In this document: positions 7,806 to 16,759 of the stretch, piece by piece
Layout: every line of letters starts with the position of its first letter
Position numbering within the stretch: the first letter of the stretch is position 1
Assembly: GCA_934229335.1 (NCBI GenBank)
Contig: CAKQDQ010000010.1
Coordinates: forward strand, 1-45,929
Source: an uncultured Prevotella sp.
GTDB lineage: Bacteria > Bacteroidota > Bacteroidia > Bacteroidales > Bacteroidaceae
Direction: 5' to 3'
DNA length: 45,929 nt
The notes under the pieces: generated by a model
Seen by the model: the letters and a program-made list of their open reading frames with translations, nothing else
Told to the model about the DNA's origin: nothing
The model's database searches: none
Made by a program: the position numbers and the translations under genes

Positions 7806-9661
7806 TGCGAAAGGGGTTAATGCTTGCGTTGGCTTGCGCTGTGACAGCATCAGTACAGGCTCAACGCGATACAGCGACAACATTGCGTGACGTTGTGGTA
7901 ACGGGTACGCGCAATGCTACTGACGTTCGCCATCTGCCTATGACGGTAACGGTGATAGGCAGAGAACAATTAACAGAGAGACACCTTACCTCTGCTTTAC
8001 CGACGGTGATGCAGCAGGTGCCCTCTTTCTTCGTAACTGGACGCTCCATGATGGGCTATGGCGTGTCGACAGGAGCGGCTGGAGGCATCAATCTGCGTGG
8101 CATATCGGGTGGAGCAGGGCAGATGCTCGTGCTTATCGATGGTCATCCGCAGTATAACGGTGTGTATGGTCACCCCATAAGCGACAGTTATCAGACTATG
8201 ATGATGGAGCGTGTGGAGGTGTTGCGTGGTCCTGCCTCGGTGCTGTATGGCAGCAACGCCATGGGCGGTGTAATGAATATCGTGACGAGAGGCATGGCGA
8301 AAGATGGCTCAGAGACTAACGTTAGTCTCGGTGCTGGCAGTTACGGAACGTTTAAGGCGGAAGTATCTAACCAGCAGAAGCATGGAAAGTTTAGCAGTAC
8401 TGTGGCGGCACAGTATGGCAGAACGGACAACCACAGACCCAATATGGGCTTTGAACAGTATGGCGGATACGTAAAATTGGGATATGACATCAACGAACAC
8501 TGGAACGCATATCTCAATGCTGACGTGACGCACTTTAACTCTTCATACCCAGGAGCCGTTGACAGTCCTATCTATGGAGCCGACCAATGGATAACACGTG
8601 GCGTTGCTTCTGTTGCTGTAGAGAATCACTACAACCGTACCAGCGGTGCTTTTAGCGTGTATTCTAACTTCGGTCGCCATAAGATAGACGACGGAAGCAG
8701 TGATGCAACCAACCCTACGAAGAGATATTTTCGCTCAAAGGATGCGCTGACTGGTGTGTCATGGTATCAGAGTGCGCAACTCTTTACTGGCAACAGACTT
8801 ACCGTAGGCATAGACTATCAGCACATATATGGCAACGCCTATTATACCTCTAAGGCTACGGGTGAGGTACTTGACACACCTAACAAGCAGAGCGGCAAGT
8901 CGTATCGCAACGAGATAGCAGGCTATGTAGACTTCCGTCAGGACCTTCTCTCATGCCTTACCTTCGATGCAGGCATACGTCTTGACCACCACAACGTAAC
9001 TGGTTCAGAGTGGGTGCCGCAGGTTGGTGTGGTATACAGACCAATATCTACGGGAGAATTAAAGTTGATGGCAAGCAAAGGATTCCGTAATCCTACCATG
9101 AGAGAGATGTACCTCTATCCGCCTTCAAACGAAGATTTGGAACCAGAACGCCTCTGGAACTATGAGCTTTCGTGGCGTCAGCGACTGAAAGACTTTACGT
9201 ATGGTGCCAATATATATTATATAAAAGGTGACAACATGATTCAGACGGTGAACCGTCGCAATGTGAATACTGGTGAGATAGAGAACTGTGGCGCGGAGGT
9301 TGAGGCGTCATACCGCATTAATGACCACTGGAACGTGTCCACCAACCACTCGTTCCTCCACATGGAACACCCCGTTGTCGCTGCTCCAGAGTATAAAGGC
9401 TATCTCGGAGGCAATTATAAGAGTGGCAGATGGGGCGTCATTGCTGGTCTGCAGTATATCTCAGGGCTATATACAGCCACAGGTAGCGCGGAGCAGAAAG
9501 AACACTTCTGTTTGCTCGACGTGACGGTAAATTACCGTCTTCTCCACCAGTGTACGCTGTGGATGAGTGGTGAGAACCTCCTTGCCCAGCGTTACGAGAT
9601 AAACAAAGGCTATCCTATGCCGAGGGCAACGGTGATGGCTGGCGTTGACATCAGATTCTGA
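7805..9661 (+). CDS. TonB-dependent outer-membrane receptor
   Basis: This 618-residue protein has a signal peptide ending SVQAQ, a TonB-box-like LRDVVVTGTR, a plug domain at about 30-150 (INLRGISGGAGQMLVLIDGH, VEVLRGPASVLYGSNAMGGVMNI), then a 22-strand-type barrel ending in AGVDIRF with the terminal Phe. At this length, without a carboxypeptidase-like N-terminal domain, it resembles siderophore, haem, cobalamin or copper receptors rather than the about 1000-residue SusC type. It is coupled to the DUF362 gene through a TAATG overlap, so the ligand may be a metal or metal complex; the actual substrate cannot be read from sequence. A strong bidirectional hairpin follows the stop. Confidence 0.88.
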   Translation: MRKGLMLALACAVTASVQAQRDTATTLRDVVVTGTRNATDVRHLPMTVTVIGREQLTERHLTSALPTVMQQVPSFFVTGRSMMGYGVSTGAAGGINLRGISGGAGQMLVLIDGHPQYNGVYGHPISDSYQTMMMERVEVLRGPASVLYGSNAMGGVMNIVTRGMAKDGSETNVSLGAGSYGTFKAEVSNQQKHGKFSSTVAAQYGRTDNHRPNMGFEQYGGYVKLGYDINEHWNAYLNADVTHFNSSYPGAVDSPIYGADQWITRGVASVAVENHYNRTSGAFSVYSNFGRHKIDDGSSDATNPTKRYFRSKDALTGVSWYQSAQLFTGNRLTVGIDYQHIYGNAYYTSKATGEVLDTPNKQSGKSYRNEIAGYVDFRQDLLSCLTFDAGIRLDHHNVTGSEWVPQVGVVYRPISTGELKLMASKGFRNPTMREMYLYPPSNEDLEPERLWNYELSWRQRLKDFTYGANIYYIKGDNMIQTVNRRNVNTGEIENCGAEVEASYRINDHWNVSTNHSFLHMEHPVVAAPEYKGYLGGNYKSGRWGVIAGLQYISGLYTATGSAEQKEHFCLLDVTVNYRLLHQCTLWMSGENLLAQRYEINKGYPMPRATVMAGVDIRF

Positions 9662-9694
9662 TGTAATCATCAATAGAGCGAAATCTTAATAAAA

Positions 9695-9747
9695 AACGCC
9701 CTGCTTGCACAGGCAGCACATTCGTGATGCTACGCAAGCAGGGCGTT
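9695..9747. terminator. Bidirectional terminator between the TonB receptor and trxA
   Basis: A perfect 14-bp GC-rich stem (9695-9708 with 9734-9747) has A residues on the left and a T-rich right flank. It lies between two convergent genes and can stop transcription from both sides. Confidence 0.85.
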
Positions 9748-9768
9748 CTCTTATTGTATAAACGACCC

Positions 9769-10083
9769 TTACAGATTAGCTTCAAACTTCTCTTTCAGCT
9801 TAGCTTTGTTGGCGGCACCAACAAATTTGTCAACTAACTGGTCGTTCTTAAAGAACAAGAGGGTAGGGATGTTACGTATTCCGAACTCAGCAGCGATACC
9901 TTCGTTCTCTTCAACATTACACTTACCGACTACGATTTTGCCGTCATACTCGTTGGCAAGCTCTGAGATGATAGGCGAAATCATCTTACATGGTCCGCAC
10001 CATTCTGCCCAAAAGTCTACTACAAGGGGTAAAGCACCATTCTTCAGTGACTTAAAATTCTCGTTTGTTATTACTACTTCCAT
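9769..10083 (-). CDS. trxA: Thioredoxin
   Basis: This 104-residue protein has the classic thioredoxin fold and the active site WCGPCK at residues 28-33, preceded by VVDFWAE. The cis-proline context IRNIPTLLFFKN is present. There is no signal peptide, so it acts in the cytoplasm as a general disulfide reductant. It follows porW by 33 bases on the same strand and is probably the last gene of the aroA-porW-trxA unit. The frame and ATG are unambiguous. Confidence 0.95.
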   Translation of the reverse strand: MEVVITNENFKSLKNGALPLVVDFWAEWCGPCKMISPIISELANEYDGKIVVGKCNVEENEGIAAEFGIRNIPTLLFFKNDQLVDKFVGAANKAKLKEKFEANL

Positions 10084-10116
10084 CGTTGTTGTGTTTTTAA
10101 TTGTTAGTGAATGTTA

Positions 10117-13100
10117 TCAGAATCCGTCGAGTTCATAGTACTCGTCTTCTAATTCTTCTGTTGTCTTGTCGTTGCTGTTGCCATCTACAACGATAATCTC
10201 TTCATCGTTATTGTCGGCAGACTTCTGCTGACTGTTGTCATCGAAGACAATAGTCTCTTCCTGACTTTTATTCTCTTCCTTAGTGTCAGGTATCGTTATG
10301 CCGTTGTCTTCAGTAGCCGTTGGAGCCTTCTCCGTGTCAGGAACGGTAATAGAATCGTCCTCGGTAGCCTTTTCCTCCTGCTGTGGTAACGTAATCTCAG
10401 TGTCGCTTTGCTCTTGCGTTTGCTGCTGTGGCAGTGTGATGTCAATGCCCTCTTCAGGCTTCACAGCGTCTTGTGGCACGGTGATGTCAATACCCTCGTC
10501 AGCCTTAACAGAATCCTGTGGAGCAGTAATGTCAATGCCTTCGTTAGGCAATGCAATCTCTGTATCGGCAGGAATAGGCAATAGCTCCTCAGCGTTCAGC
10601 GAGTCCTTGGCAACAGGCTCCGTTGGTTTCACGCCTCCAGGAGCAACCTCTTCAGTAGGCAGTGCAGGCTTAACATTCTCCTGCTCTCGCTTAGTCTCCT
10701 CAGCCATGTGTACAGGTTCGTACAGTTGCTCAGGGTTAGTGACAGGCAATGGCGCAAAGTTCTTCACATAGAAGGCATCGTAGTCGTTGTAACTATACCT
10801 ATTGCCGAGCAGCTCAAGGTTCTCCTTACTTATAATGATAGGTCGACTATTGCCTGCAGTACGCTTTATACCCTCCTGCTGAAGCAGCATATTGGCGTAT
10901 TGACGTGCCTCATTAAAGTTGCGGAAACCACTGACTGTGAGGTGGTGCATACCGTAAACGTCCTCAATATTAAGGTCGAAGTTCCTCACAAGGAAGCTCG
11001 TAAAGTTGTAGCGTGCCATTTGGAAGAGCAGCTTATTCTCGTTGATAGAGTCAGGAGCATAAGCCATGATAAACAGGAAGTCAGTGTTACGCTCAGGCGA
11101 GAACTGTCTGTTGGCTATGCTGTCAGTGCCGTCCATGGTGGTGTTGCGTCTGTTCCATACGTCAGAGAGGTCGAACTTAGCGCCGTGCAGCCTTCTGCCC
11201 GCCTTCACACCGTTGATTATCATGCCCGCCATCTCTGCCACTTTGCTTTGTGGATACTCCTTCACCACCTTCTCCATAGCTTGTAGGCATCCCTCGGCAT
11301 TGCCGTCGTTGAGGCGTGTGAGACCAGTGATGAAGATAAACCTGTCGCGGTTTTCACCTAACGGGAATCGCTTCTCTGACACCTCAGCGTTGCCATAAAC
11401 CTCCGTAAAGCGGTCAGCCTTAAAGGCGTTGTAGGTAGCTCCGTATAGAGAGTCCTCCATCTCCTTGCCAAAACGGGCGTTGTCGGCAAAGTAAGGGTCT
11501 GTAAGTACCGTTGTCCACTTTGACTGAGGACATTCCTCTTTCAGCTTGTCTACATACGTAGCCGCCACATCGTGCTCACCTTTACGAGAGTATAGCAGGA
11601 AGAGGTGATAGTACATCTCGTCCTTAGGCGTAAACTCTGGGAACTGTTCTTGCAGTCGGTGGAACGCCTTTTCGCTAAGAGGCAAGTTGTCTAACTTGTC
11701 TTTGAATATCACGGCAGAGTGGTACAGACCGTCCTTTATAATCTCGTTGCTCTCGGCTATCGCCTCTTCCGTGAACGGAATCTGTGCCATGTAGTACTCC
11801 CTCTTGTGTGGATCGTTCACGGCAGAGTCCATTCTCTGCTCCTCAAGTCGTTGCTTCTCCTCAACAGCGTGCAGAGAGTCGCGTTGTTCTTGCGTCAAGA
11901 GCGTGCTGTCAACCTCTTCAGTGTCGAAGCCTCCCACAACAGTTTTATTGTATCGTTGCCAGTTGTCGGTATTCTCGCGTTTACCCCATTTCTGTACGAA
12001 CGCTTGCTTACCCTGCTGCACAAGCTGTGGGTTGTAGAAGTACCATGCAGTGCTTCTGTTTTGTGTCTTGTTAAACTGTTGCTGAGTGTTGTTAGCCTTG
12101 TTAGTCAGGTTCGATCCATACTTCTGCTGTCTTTGCTGCAGTTCCTGCTCTGCTTTCTGTGCTTCCTCCTCTTTCTCCTTCTTCTTTAGCGCGTCAATAA
12201 CCCTGTCAATAGCAGCGTTACGGTCCTTCTCGTCCATCTTCGCCAATGCTTGCAGAGAGTCTTGCAGCTGTATGGCGTCAGTGTAAGGTACCAGTTCGTC
12301 GAGTACTTTAGAGCGTTCAGAAAGAGTTTTGTAATCAGGTCGCTCCTTGTCTAATAGTCCTATAGCCTCACCGTAGCATCGCTTCGCATCGCTGTATTTC
12401 TCTAATTGCCAGTAGAGGTCGCCGAGGTGCAACAACAGTACGCCCTTCTCTATGCCGCTACGTGTAGCCTTCTCGTTGCCCGTCTCGTATGCAGCGATAG
12501 CGTGTGCGGTATCTTTCTCAGCCAAGTAGATATTGCCTATGGCGTAATACACCTGGTCTAAGTAGTCCTTGTTATTATCGTTGCGTGCCATTCGGCGCAA
12601 CTTTCCTATCATCTTCTTAGCCTGTCCCTTTGCCGATACCTCCGTCATGGCGATGCGTGCGTTAAAGTCCAGTTCGTAAGGAGGGTTCTGTCGCAGCACC
12701 TTCTTAAATGCTTTGTAAGCCCCTTGACGGTTATTCATGGCAGCTTCAATCTGTCCTAAAAGGAAGTATTCGCGTGCTTTCTGTTTAGAGCGCATCTCGT
12801 GTGCTATAACCTTCAGCAGGTATTCCTTCGCCTTAGGCAGGTCGTTGCGGTGCAGATAGTAGTCGCAGAGGGTGTAGTCCCATTCCTTCTTAGCACGCCA
12901 GTCAATGCTGTCGCGCTGCATATTGTGAATTACATCTTCGGCATCATACAGCCAGTCATTCTCAATGTAGCACTTAGCGAGCCATGCACGCGCCTTACCG
13001 TAGATGGCAGGTTGACCTTTATAGAGTCTGGACATATAAGAAAAGGTGGCAGCCGCCTCGTCGAAGTTACCCTGATAGAACTGTGAGCGTCCCATCAGCA

Positions 13101-13506
13101 TCCATGCCTTCCATAAGAAAGGGTTATACTCTTTACGTGAAAGCCACTCAATGTCCTTCTCAGTCTTACGACGATTCTTTGTCCATTCAGGCTTAGCTTT
13201 TATGCTATGCAACTGTATCGCTTTCTTACTCTTAGTGATAGCAATCTCGTAGTTCGACTTGCCAAGGTCACGACTGGCCTTGTTGCCTACGGTGTATAGG
13301 GGCAGACGCTCCGTGTAGTTGTCCTTGTTGCCGTTTTCTTTCTCACGCGACGCGTCGATATAAGCCTGCGTACCATTGTAGTATATGTTGTAGTTGGCGG
13401 TGAAGCTATGCCAAAAACGAGTCATCCCCGTGTTCTTTTTAGTAGAACACGAGGCAATGAGCAGTGCTGCAGCAAGCAGTAGTGTATGGTATAATAAGCG
13501 TCGCAA
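10117..13506 (-). CDS. porW: PorW/SprE-like TPR lipoprotein of the type IX secretion system
   Basis: This 1129-residue protein begins with a lipoprotein signal (LLLAAALLIASCSTKKN). The following RFWHSFTANYNIYYNGTQAY block is characteristic of the PorW/SprE family. Many tetratricopeptide-like helical repeats span about residues 100-720 (for example YGKARAWLAKCYIENDWLYDAEDVI, AREYFLLGQIEAAMNNRQGAYKAFKKVL). Coiled Gln/Glu-rich sequence lies at 440-480. Family knowledge: PorW is an outer-membrane lipoprotein required for type IX secretion and gliding. The last about 200 residues are an acidic, repetitive tail with about 15-residue units of the form GIDITxPQ, ending in EDEYYELDGF. It starts 18 bases after aroA. 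Confidence 0.85.
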   Translation of the reverse strand: MRRLLYHTLLLAAALLIASCSTKKNTGMTRFWHSFTANYNIYYNGTQAYIDASREKENGNKDNYTERLPLYTVGNKASRDLGKSNYEIAITKSKKAIQLHSIKAKPEWTKNRRKTEKDIEWLSRKEYNPFLWKAWMLMGRSQFYQGNFDEAAATFSYMSRLYKGQPAIYGKARAWLAKCYIENDWLYDAEDVIHNMQRDSIDWRAKKEWDYTLCDYYLHRNDLPKAKEYLLKVIAHEMRSKQKAREYFLLGQIEAAMNNRQGAYKAFKKVLRQNPPYELDFNARIAMTEVSAKGQAKKMIGKLRRMARNDNNKDYLDQVYYAIGNIYLAEKDTAHAIAAYETGNEKATRSGIEKGVLLLHLGDLYWQLEKYSDAKRCYGEAIGLLDKERPDYKTLSERSKVLDELVPYTDAIQLQDSLQALAKMDEKDRNAAIDRVIDALKKKEKEEEAQKAEQELQQRQQKYGSNLTNKANNTQQQFNKTQNRSTAWYFYNPQLVQQGKQAFVQKWGKRENTDNWQRYNKTVVGGFDTEEVDSTLLTQEQRDSLHAVEEKQRLEEQRMDSAVNDPHKREYYMAQIPFTEEAIAESNEIIKDGLYHSAVIFKDKLDNLPLSEKAFHRLQEQFPEFTPKDEMYYHLFLLYSRKGEHDVAATYVDKLKEECPQSKWTTVLTDPYFADNARFGKEMEDSLYGATYNAFKADRFTEVYGNAEVSEKRFPLGENRDRFIFITGLTRLNDGNAEGCLQAMEKVVKEYPQSKVAEMAGMIINGVKAGRRLHGAKFDLSDVWNRRNTTMDGTDSIANRQFSPERNTDFLFIMAYAPDSINENKLLFQMARYNFTSFLVRNFDLNIEDVYGMHHLTVSGFRNFNEARQYANMLLQQEGIKRTAGNSRPIIISKENLELLGNRYSYNDYDAFYVKNFAPLPVTNPEQLYEPVHMAEETKREQENVKPALPTEEVAPGGVKPTEPVAKDSLNAEELLPIPADTEIALPNEGIDITAPQDSVKADEGIDITVPQDAVKPEEGIDITLPQQQTQEQSDTEITLPQQEEKATEDDSITVPDTEKAPTATEDNGITIPDTKEENKSQEETIVFDDNSQQKSADNNDEEIIVVDGNSNDKTTEELEDEYYELDGF

Positions 13507-13524
13507 GATGTGTAAAGTGATAGT

Positions 13525-14775
13525 TTATTTTTCCTCAATTATCCAGCCTGCCTTCTTCAGGTCGTCCCAATAGTGTGGATAACTCTTTGATACCACCTCA
13601 GGATTGTTAATCCTCAGTCCTGGAAATTTGATAGATGCAGGTGCGAACGCCATTGCCATACGGTGGTCTTCGTATGTGTCGATAACAGGATTAGCCATCG
13701 GCTCACAGCGAGTGCCGTCCCATGCTAATGCGCCCTCCTCCGAGTCGTCGAGCACATAGCCTAATTTCGCCATCTCAACCTTTAGAGCCGCTATGCGGTC
13801 TGTCTCCTTAATGCGCAGCGTTTGCAGTCCTGTGAAGCGGAAAGGTATGCCACATAGGGCTGTAGTCACTACTACCGTTTGTGCCAAGTCAGGCTGGTTC
13901 ACAAAGTCGAAGTCAAAGCGTGGCAGGGCAATGCGTTGCGCCTTCAGCGACACAGTAGTAGGCTTCAGTTGGCATTTCTCGGCATACAGAGTCTTGATAC
14001 CCAGCATCATGAAGATGTAACGTATGGCAGAGTCACCCTGACGGCTGCCGTCCATCAGTCCAGGCAGACGTACCTCGCTGTCGGCATCGGCCAAAAGGGT
14101 GAGAATCTCATACCAGTATGACGATGCGCTCCAGTCGTTTTCTATATAGAACGGTACAGACTTATAGGGCACAGGCCTAACCTTTACCGTTGCGCTGTCT
14201 TCCCATTCCACATTAGCTCCAAACTCCTGCATGGTGCAGATAGTGAGGTCGATGTATGGACGAGAGATGATATCGCCTGTAAGATGCAGGGTCAGACCGT
14301 TCTTCAGCATAGGACCTATCATCAGTAGTGCTGAGATATATTGCGACGACACGTTACCAGCAATGTCGAGATTGCCACCGTCTAACTGCTTGCCGTGTAT
14401 GCGAAGAGGGGGGAATCCTTCCTCACCCACATATTCTATGTCAGCCCCTAATCTACGCAGGGCGTCTACCAACACCGTGATAGGGCGGTGCTTCATGCGT
14501 TCGGTGCCAGTAATGACGTGTTCGCCATTGCCTACAGAGAGCATGGCGGTGGTAAAACGCATGGCAGTTCCTGCTGCTTTAATGTTAATTTCGTATGGCA
14601 TATCGCGCAGAGCGGCTACCATAACGTCGGTATCGTCGCACTTGCTGAGGTTCTCAGGGTGTTCAGTATTGCCAGCGAGGGCATTGATAACCAATGCACG
14701 GTTACTGATGCTTTTTGACGCAGGCAGTGATATCTCACAGTTGATACTGCTTGGCGCAGTGAGTATGTATTGCAT
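13525..14775 (-). CDS. aroA: 3-phosphoshikimate 1-carboxyvinyltransferase (EPSP synthase)
   Basis: This cytoplasmic shikimate-pathway enzyme transfers enolpyruvate from PEP to shikimate-3-phosphate. Diagnostic blocks are LPASKSISNRALVINALA at the N terminus, AAGTAMRFTTAML, a divergent ERMKHRPI, NVSSQYISALLMI, DWSASSYWYEI and LRIKETDRIAALK near the C terminus. The length is 416 residues from ATG 14775, normal for the compact Bacteroidetes form. The frame stays open to ATG 14814, but the extra 13 residues do not belong to the conserved fold and 14775 is the better start. A complete promoter lies 46 bases upstream. Confidence 0.93.
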   Translation of the reverse strand: MQYILTAPSSINCEISLPASKSISNRALVINALAGNTEHPENLSKCDDTDVMVAALRDMPYEINIKAAGTAMRFTTAMLSVGNGEHVITGTERMKHRPITVLVDALRRLGADIEYVGEEGFPPLRIHGKQLDGGNLDIAGNVSSQYISALLMIGPMLKNGLTLHLTGDIISRPYIDLTICTMQEFGANVEWEDSATVKVRPVPYKSVPFYIENDWSASSYWYEILTLLADADSEVRLPGLMDGSRQGDSAIRYIFMMLGIKTLYAEKCQLKPTTVSLKAQRIALPRFDFDFVNQPDLAQTVVVTTALCGIPFRFTGLQTLRIKETDRIAALKVEMAKLGYVLDDSEEGALAWDGTRCEPMANPVIDTYEDHRMAMAFAPASIKFPGLRINNPEVVSKSYPHYWDDLKKAGWIIEEK

Positions 14776-14821
14776 TTTGGGTTGTTTTTTTATTCGTGTG
14801 TTGTCTACAATCACATCATCA

Positions 14822-14853
14822 CAAAGTTACAATATCTTTCTCATACAGGCAAA
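14822..14853 (-). promoter_or_regulatory. Promoter of aroA-porW-trxA
   Basis: The minus strand reads TTTG (14853-14850), 20 bases, TAACTTTG (14829-14822), an exact match to the Bacteroidetes consensus, upstream of the aroA ATG. Confidence 0.75.
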
Positions 14854-14910
14854 CAATGTTATATAATTTGTTTCTATTTTACATTTTTTCAGTAAAAAGG
14901 AAAGAAAAAA

Positions 14911-14942
14911 TTTGGCTTCATCAAATTTTATATGTACCTTTG
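14911..14942 (+). promoter_or_regulatory. Promoter of tRNA-Pro
   Basis: TTTG (14911-14914), a 20-base spacer and TACCTTTG (14935-14942) match the consensus. Transcription would start near 14949, leaving a leader of about 45 bases before the mature tRNA. Confidence 0.8.
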
Positions 14943-14993
14943 CAGTCGCTTAAACGGAGGGGGCTTTTTAATAGCTCTTAAAGTGAAGGGCAT

Positions 14994-15067
14994 CGGGATG
15001 TGGCGCAGTTGGTTAGCGTACGCGTCTGGGGGGCGTGTGGTCGCCAGTTCGAGTCTGGTCATCCCGA
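14994..15067 (+). tRNA. tRNA-Pro (anticodon GGG)
   Basis: A full cloverleaf can be drawn. The acceptor stem CGGGATG pairs perfectly with CATCCCG. There is a four-pair D stem, an anticodon stem CGCGT/GCGTG containing two G-U pairs, and a T arm with the loop TTCGAGT. The anticodon loop is CTGGGGG, giving anticodon GGG for proline CCC/CCU codons. The discriminator base is A73, and the 3' CCA is not encoded (CAA follows), so it must be added by the CCA enzyme, whose gene lies at 22549. Confidence 0.92.
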
Positions 15068-15094
15068 CAAAACAGTAATGTATTTACAGACAAG

Positions 15095-15130
15095 GGTTTG
15101 AAGATTAGCAGTAGTCTTCAAACCTTTTTT
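15095..15130 (+). terminator. Terminator after tRNA-Pro
   Basis: A 10-bp stem (15095-15104 with 15115-15124) is followed by six T residues. Confidence 0.85.
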
Positions 15131-15175
15131 CGTGTGTGATAGTGTAGTGCGAGAGCACACTAAAAGAGGTTGTAG

Positions 15176-15199
15176 GTGCATAAAAATGCACTTTTTTTT
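15176..15199 (+). terminator. Second, textbook terminator downstream of the tRNA
   Basis: GTGCAT, loop AAAA, ATGCAC, then eight T residues. It has the form of a strong intrinsic terminator, but no gene lies between it and the tRNA terminator about 45 bases upstream. It is either a backup or the end of an unrecognised short RNA. Confidence 0.7.
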
Positions 15200-15280
15200 C
15201 TGCTCTAAATGCTATGCAGCTAAATATTTATTAGAACTGCAAAATAAGTGAAAATCAGCGCAGCTTACGATATGTATGCA

Positions 15281-15361
15281 ATCGCAGTGCGAAAGCATAG
15301 AGATAGTGTTACGATTAGGGCGCTTTCGCAGTGCGATTAGCGTGCTTTAGCAAGTGCGTAG
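15281..15361. repeat. 22-base repeat cluster, site 1
   Basis: Two adjacent direct units of 22 bases lie at 15318-15339 and 15340-15361 (core GCTTTCGCAGTGCGATTA and a variant). An inverted unit precedes them at 15281-15300. Another diverged inverted unit may be present at 15142-15162. The same unit recurs at 24023-24106. Confidence 0.7.
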
Positions 15362-15460
15362 TTATGGAATCGAGCTTTCCTACTTCCATATTCTCTATTT
15401 GTTATGTTAATGCTCCAATAATAAAATACTAATATGAACTTAAATGAACCTAAGTTGTTA

Positions 15461-15491
15461 TTGTAGAATTAATAAAAAATGTCTAAATTTG
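15461..15491 (+). promoter_or_regulatory. Promoter of the SH3-like exported protein gene
   Basis: TTG (15461-15463), a 20-base spacer, then TAAATTTG (15484-15491). The ATG is 58 bases downstream. Confidence 0.65.
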
Positions 15492-15549
15492 CCGCATAAT
15501 AAAGATAACATATAACCTATAGAACTATAAATCATTAACCGAGTACTGT

Positions 15550-16602
15550 ATGAATAGACCTATTTTGCATACTTCTTCTACCATCAGAAGAAGGGTGGAG
15601 AGAGAAATCCTCACATTCCTCGTATTATTGTTTTCCATGTCAGCAGTGGCGCAACTGCCTAACGTGACGGTGAAGGTGCCAAACGTAAAGCGCTTTGTCA
15701 GGATTCTGGATGAAGACGTAACCCTGCATCGTCTGCCTAACGCTACAAGCGGAAAGGTAATGGTATGGAGTTCTGACTCATACACAAAGCTATTCTTTGC
15801 TGATACTGAAGGGGAGAAATATACTGCTAATGACGAGAACGAAGCGGAGATAACACCATATCATCCCGTGTCGGACTATCTGTATATGGTGAGCAATGAG
15901 AATCCAGAGCCACAAAACGGCTGGTATCAGATACTCATAATGGCAGAAGAGTATATGGGCAAGCAAACTTACGTTAACTCTAAAATGGCGTGGGTTAGTG
16001 CCGCATATTGTGAGGTAATAGATGTTGACGAAAACAAGCAGGCACAGGAAAGGCTTGGCATACCAGTAGGCTTTAAGTGGGATGACGATTCTGAGAGTAA
16101 TGTGCCTGAGAAGGTAATGTCGTTCTCTGAAGGATTGAAAGTAAGCAACATACCAGGTGCATACCAAGGTGTGAGCATGACTATAAAACCTGATTATGCC
16201 AAAAGCAAGGTCACGGTAAATGTTCTTAACCATATCGGCAACTTCATTTATTGCAGTCGTCCCACTCTCCAACTTCAATTCGGAACGCAGACTTCACCCA
16301 CGCCAACGTTTAGGATAATAAAGGAAGAAGTGCCTTTAGAAGGTGCCGAGCCTTTACTGACGTTACAGGTAAGCCTTAGTAAACAGAACGACATAAAGAA
16401 AACTATGCTTGATATGTTCAAAATGCTGATAAACCCAACGTTAGAACCATGCAAGATGTTTTACGAGGTGGCGTGGGAACATAACAAGATTCCTACTAAT
16501 GAGGTCTACTTCCTGGGCAAGGATGGGAAAACTTACTCGTTCAGCTATAATCCCGATATGCTCACAGAGTATGGATACCAGACCTATACGGTGAAGAAGT
16601 AG
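15550..16602 (+). CDS. Exported protein with SH3-like N-terminal domain, function unknown
   Basis: This 350-residue protein has a long N-terminal signal (basic TIRRRVER, then ILTFLVLLFSMSAVAQ). Residues about 45-140 resemble a bacterial SH3 domain: VTLHRLPNATSGKVMVW at the start, NGWYQILI in the middle and MAWVSAAYCEVI at the end, matching the usual VNLRxGPS…GWYKV…GWVxSxYL order. The remaining about 200 residues look beta-rich and are not recognised. Family knowledge: such SH3 domains often bind cell-wall peptides, so a periplasmic wall-linked role is possible but unproven. It is monocistronic, with its own promoter and a shared terminator at 16708-16741. Confidence 0.7.
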   Translation: MNRPILHTSSTIRRRVEREILTFLVLLFSMSAVAQLPNVTVKVPNVKRFVRILDEDVTLHRLPNATSGKVMVWSSDSYTKLFFADTEGEKYTANDENEAEITPYHPVSDYLYMVSNENPEPQNGWYQILIMAEEYMGKQTYVNSKMAWVSAAYCEVIDVDENKQAQERLGIPVGFKWDDDSESNVPEKVMSFSEGLKVSNIPGAYQGVSMTIKPDYAKSKVTVNVLNHIGNFIYCSRPTLQLQFGTQTSPTPTFRIIKEEVPLEGAEPLLTLQVSLSKQNDIKKTMLDMFKMLINPTLEPCKMFYEVAWEHNKIPTNEVYFLGKDGKTYSFSYNPDMLTEYGYQTYTVKK

Positions 16603-16707
16603 GGGGGCATGACGGTGCCAGCGTAAATGTGAAAAAGGTAGTGTTGTGCCATTACTCATTATGTGTGAAAAGGTAGAAAACATGAGAATATTATAGATAC
16701 AAAAAAA

Positions 16708-16741
16708 TATCGCCCGACTTCTCAATGGAAGTCGGGCGATA
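16708..16741. terminator. Bidirectional terminator between convergent genes
   Basis: A perfect 14-bp stem (16708-16721 with 16728-16741) with a 6-base loop. Seven A residues lie before the stem, reading as a T tract for the mre operon on the minus strand. Confidence 0.85.
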
Positions 16742-16759
16742 ATATTTATATAATTCTTA

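Larger units (their letters stand above)
15068..15549. other. 480-base non-coding region with two terminators and repeat units
   Basis: No credible protein gene. It contains the tRNA terminator, a second terminator at 15176-15199, a small hairpin at 15142-15162, AT-rich sequence, a cluster of 22-base repeat units at 15281-15361 and the promoter of the next gene at 15461-15491. Confidence 0.7.

Noticed and set aside
10708..11286. 192-codon plus-strand open frame
   Set aside because: It lies wholly antisense to porW, shows no domain and follows the complement of its codon bias. The same holds for other long antisense frames such as 11719-12189, 14231-14866, 26134-26727 and 33456-33992.
16620..16680. 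Direct repeat GTGAAAAAGGTAG / GTGAAAAGGTAG
   Set aside because: Two short imperfect copies in a gene tail region; too little to call a functional element.
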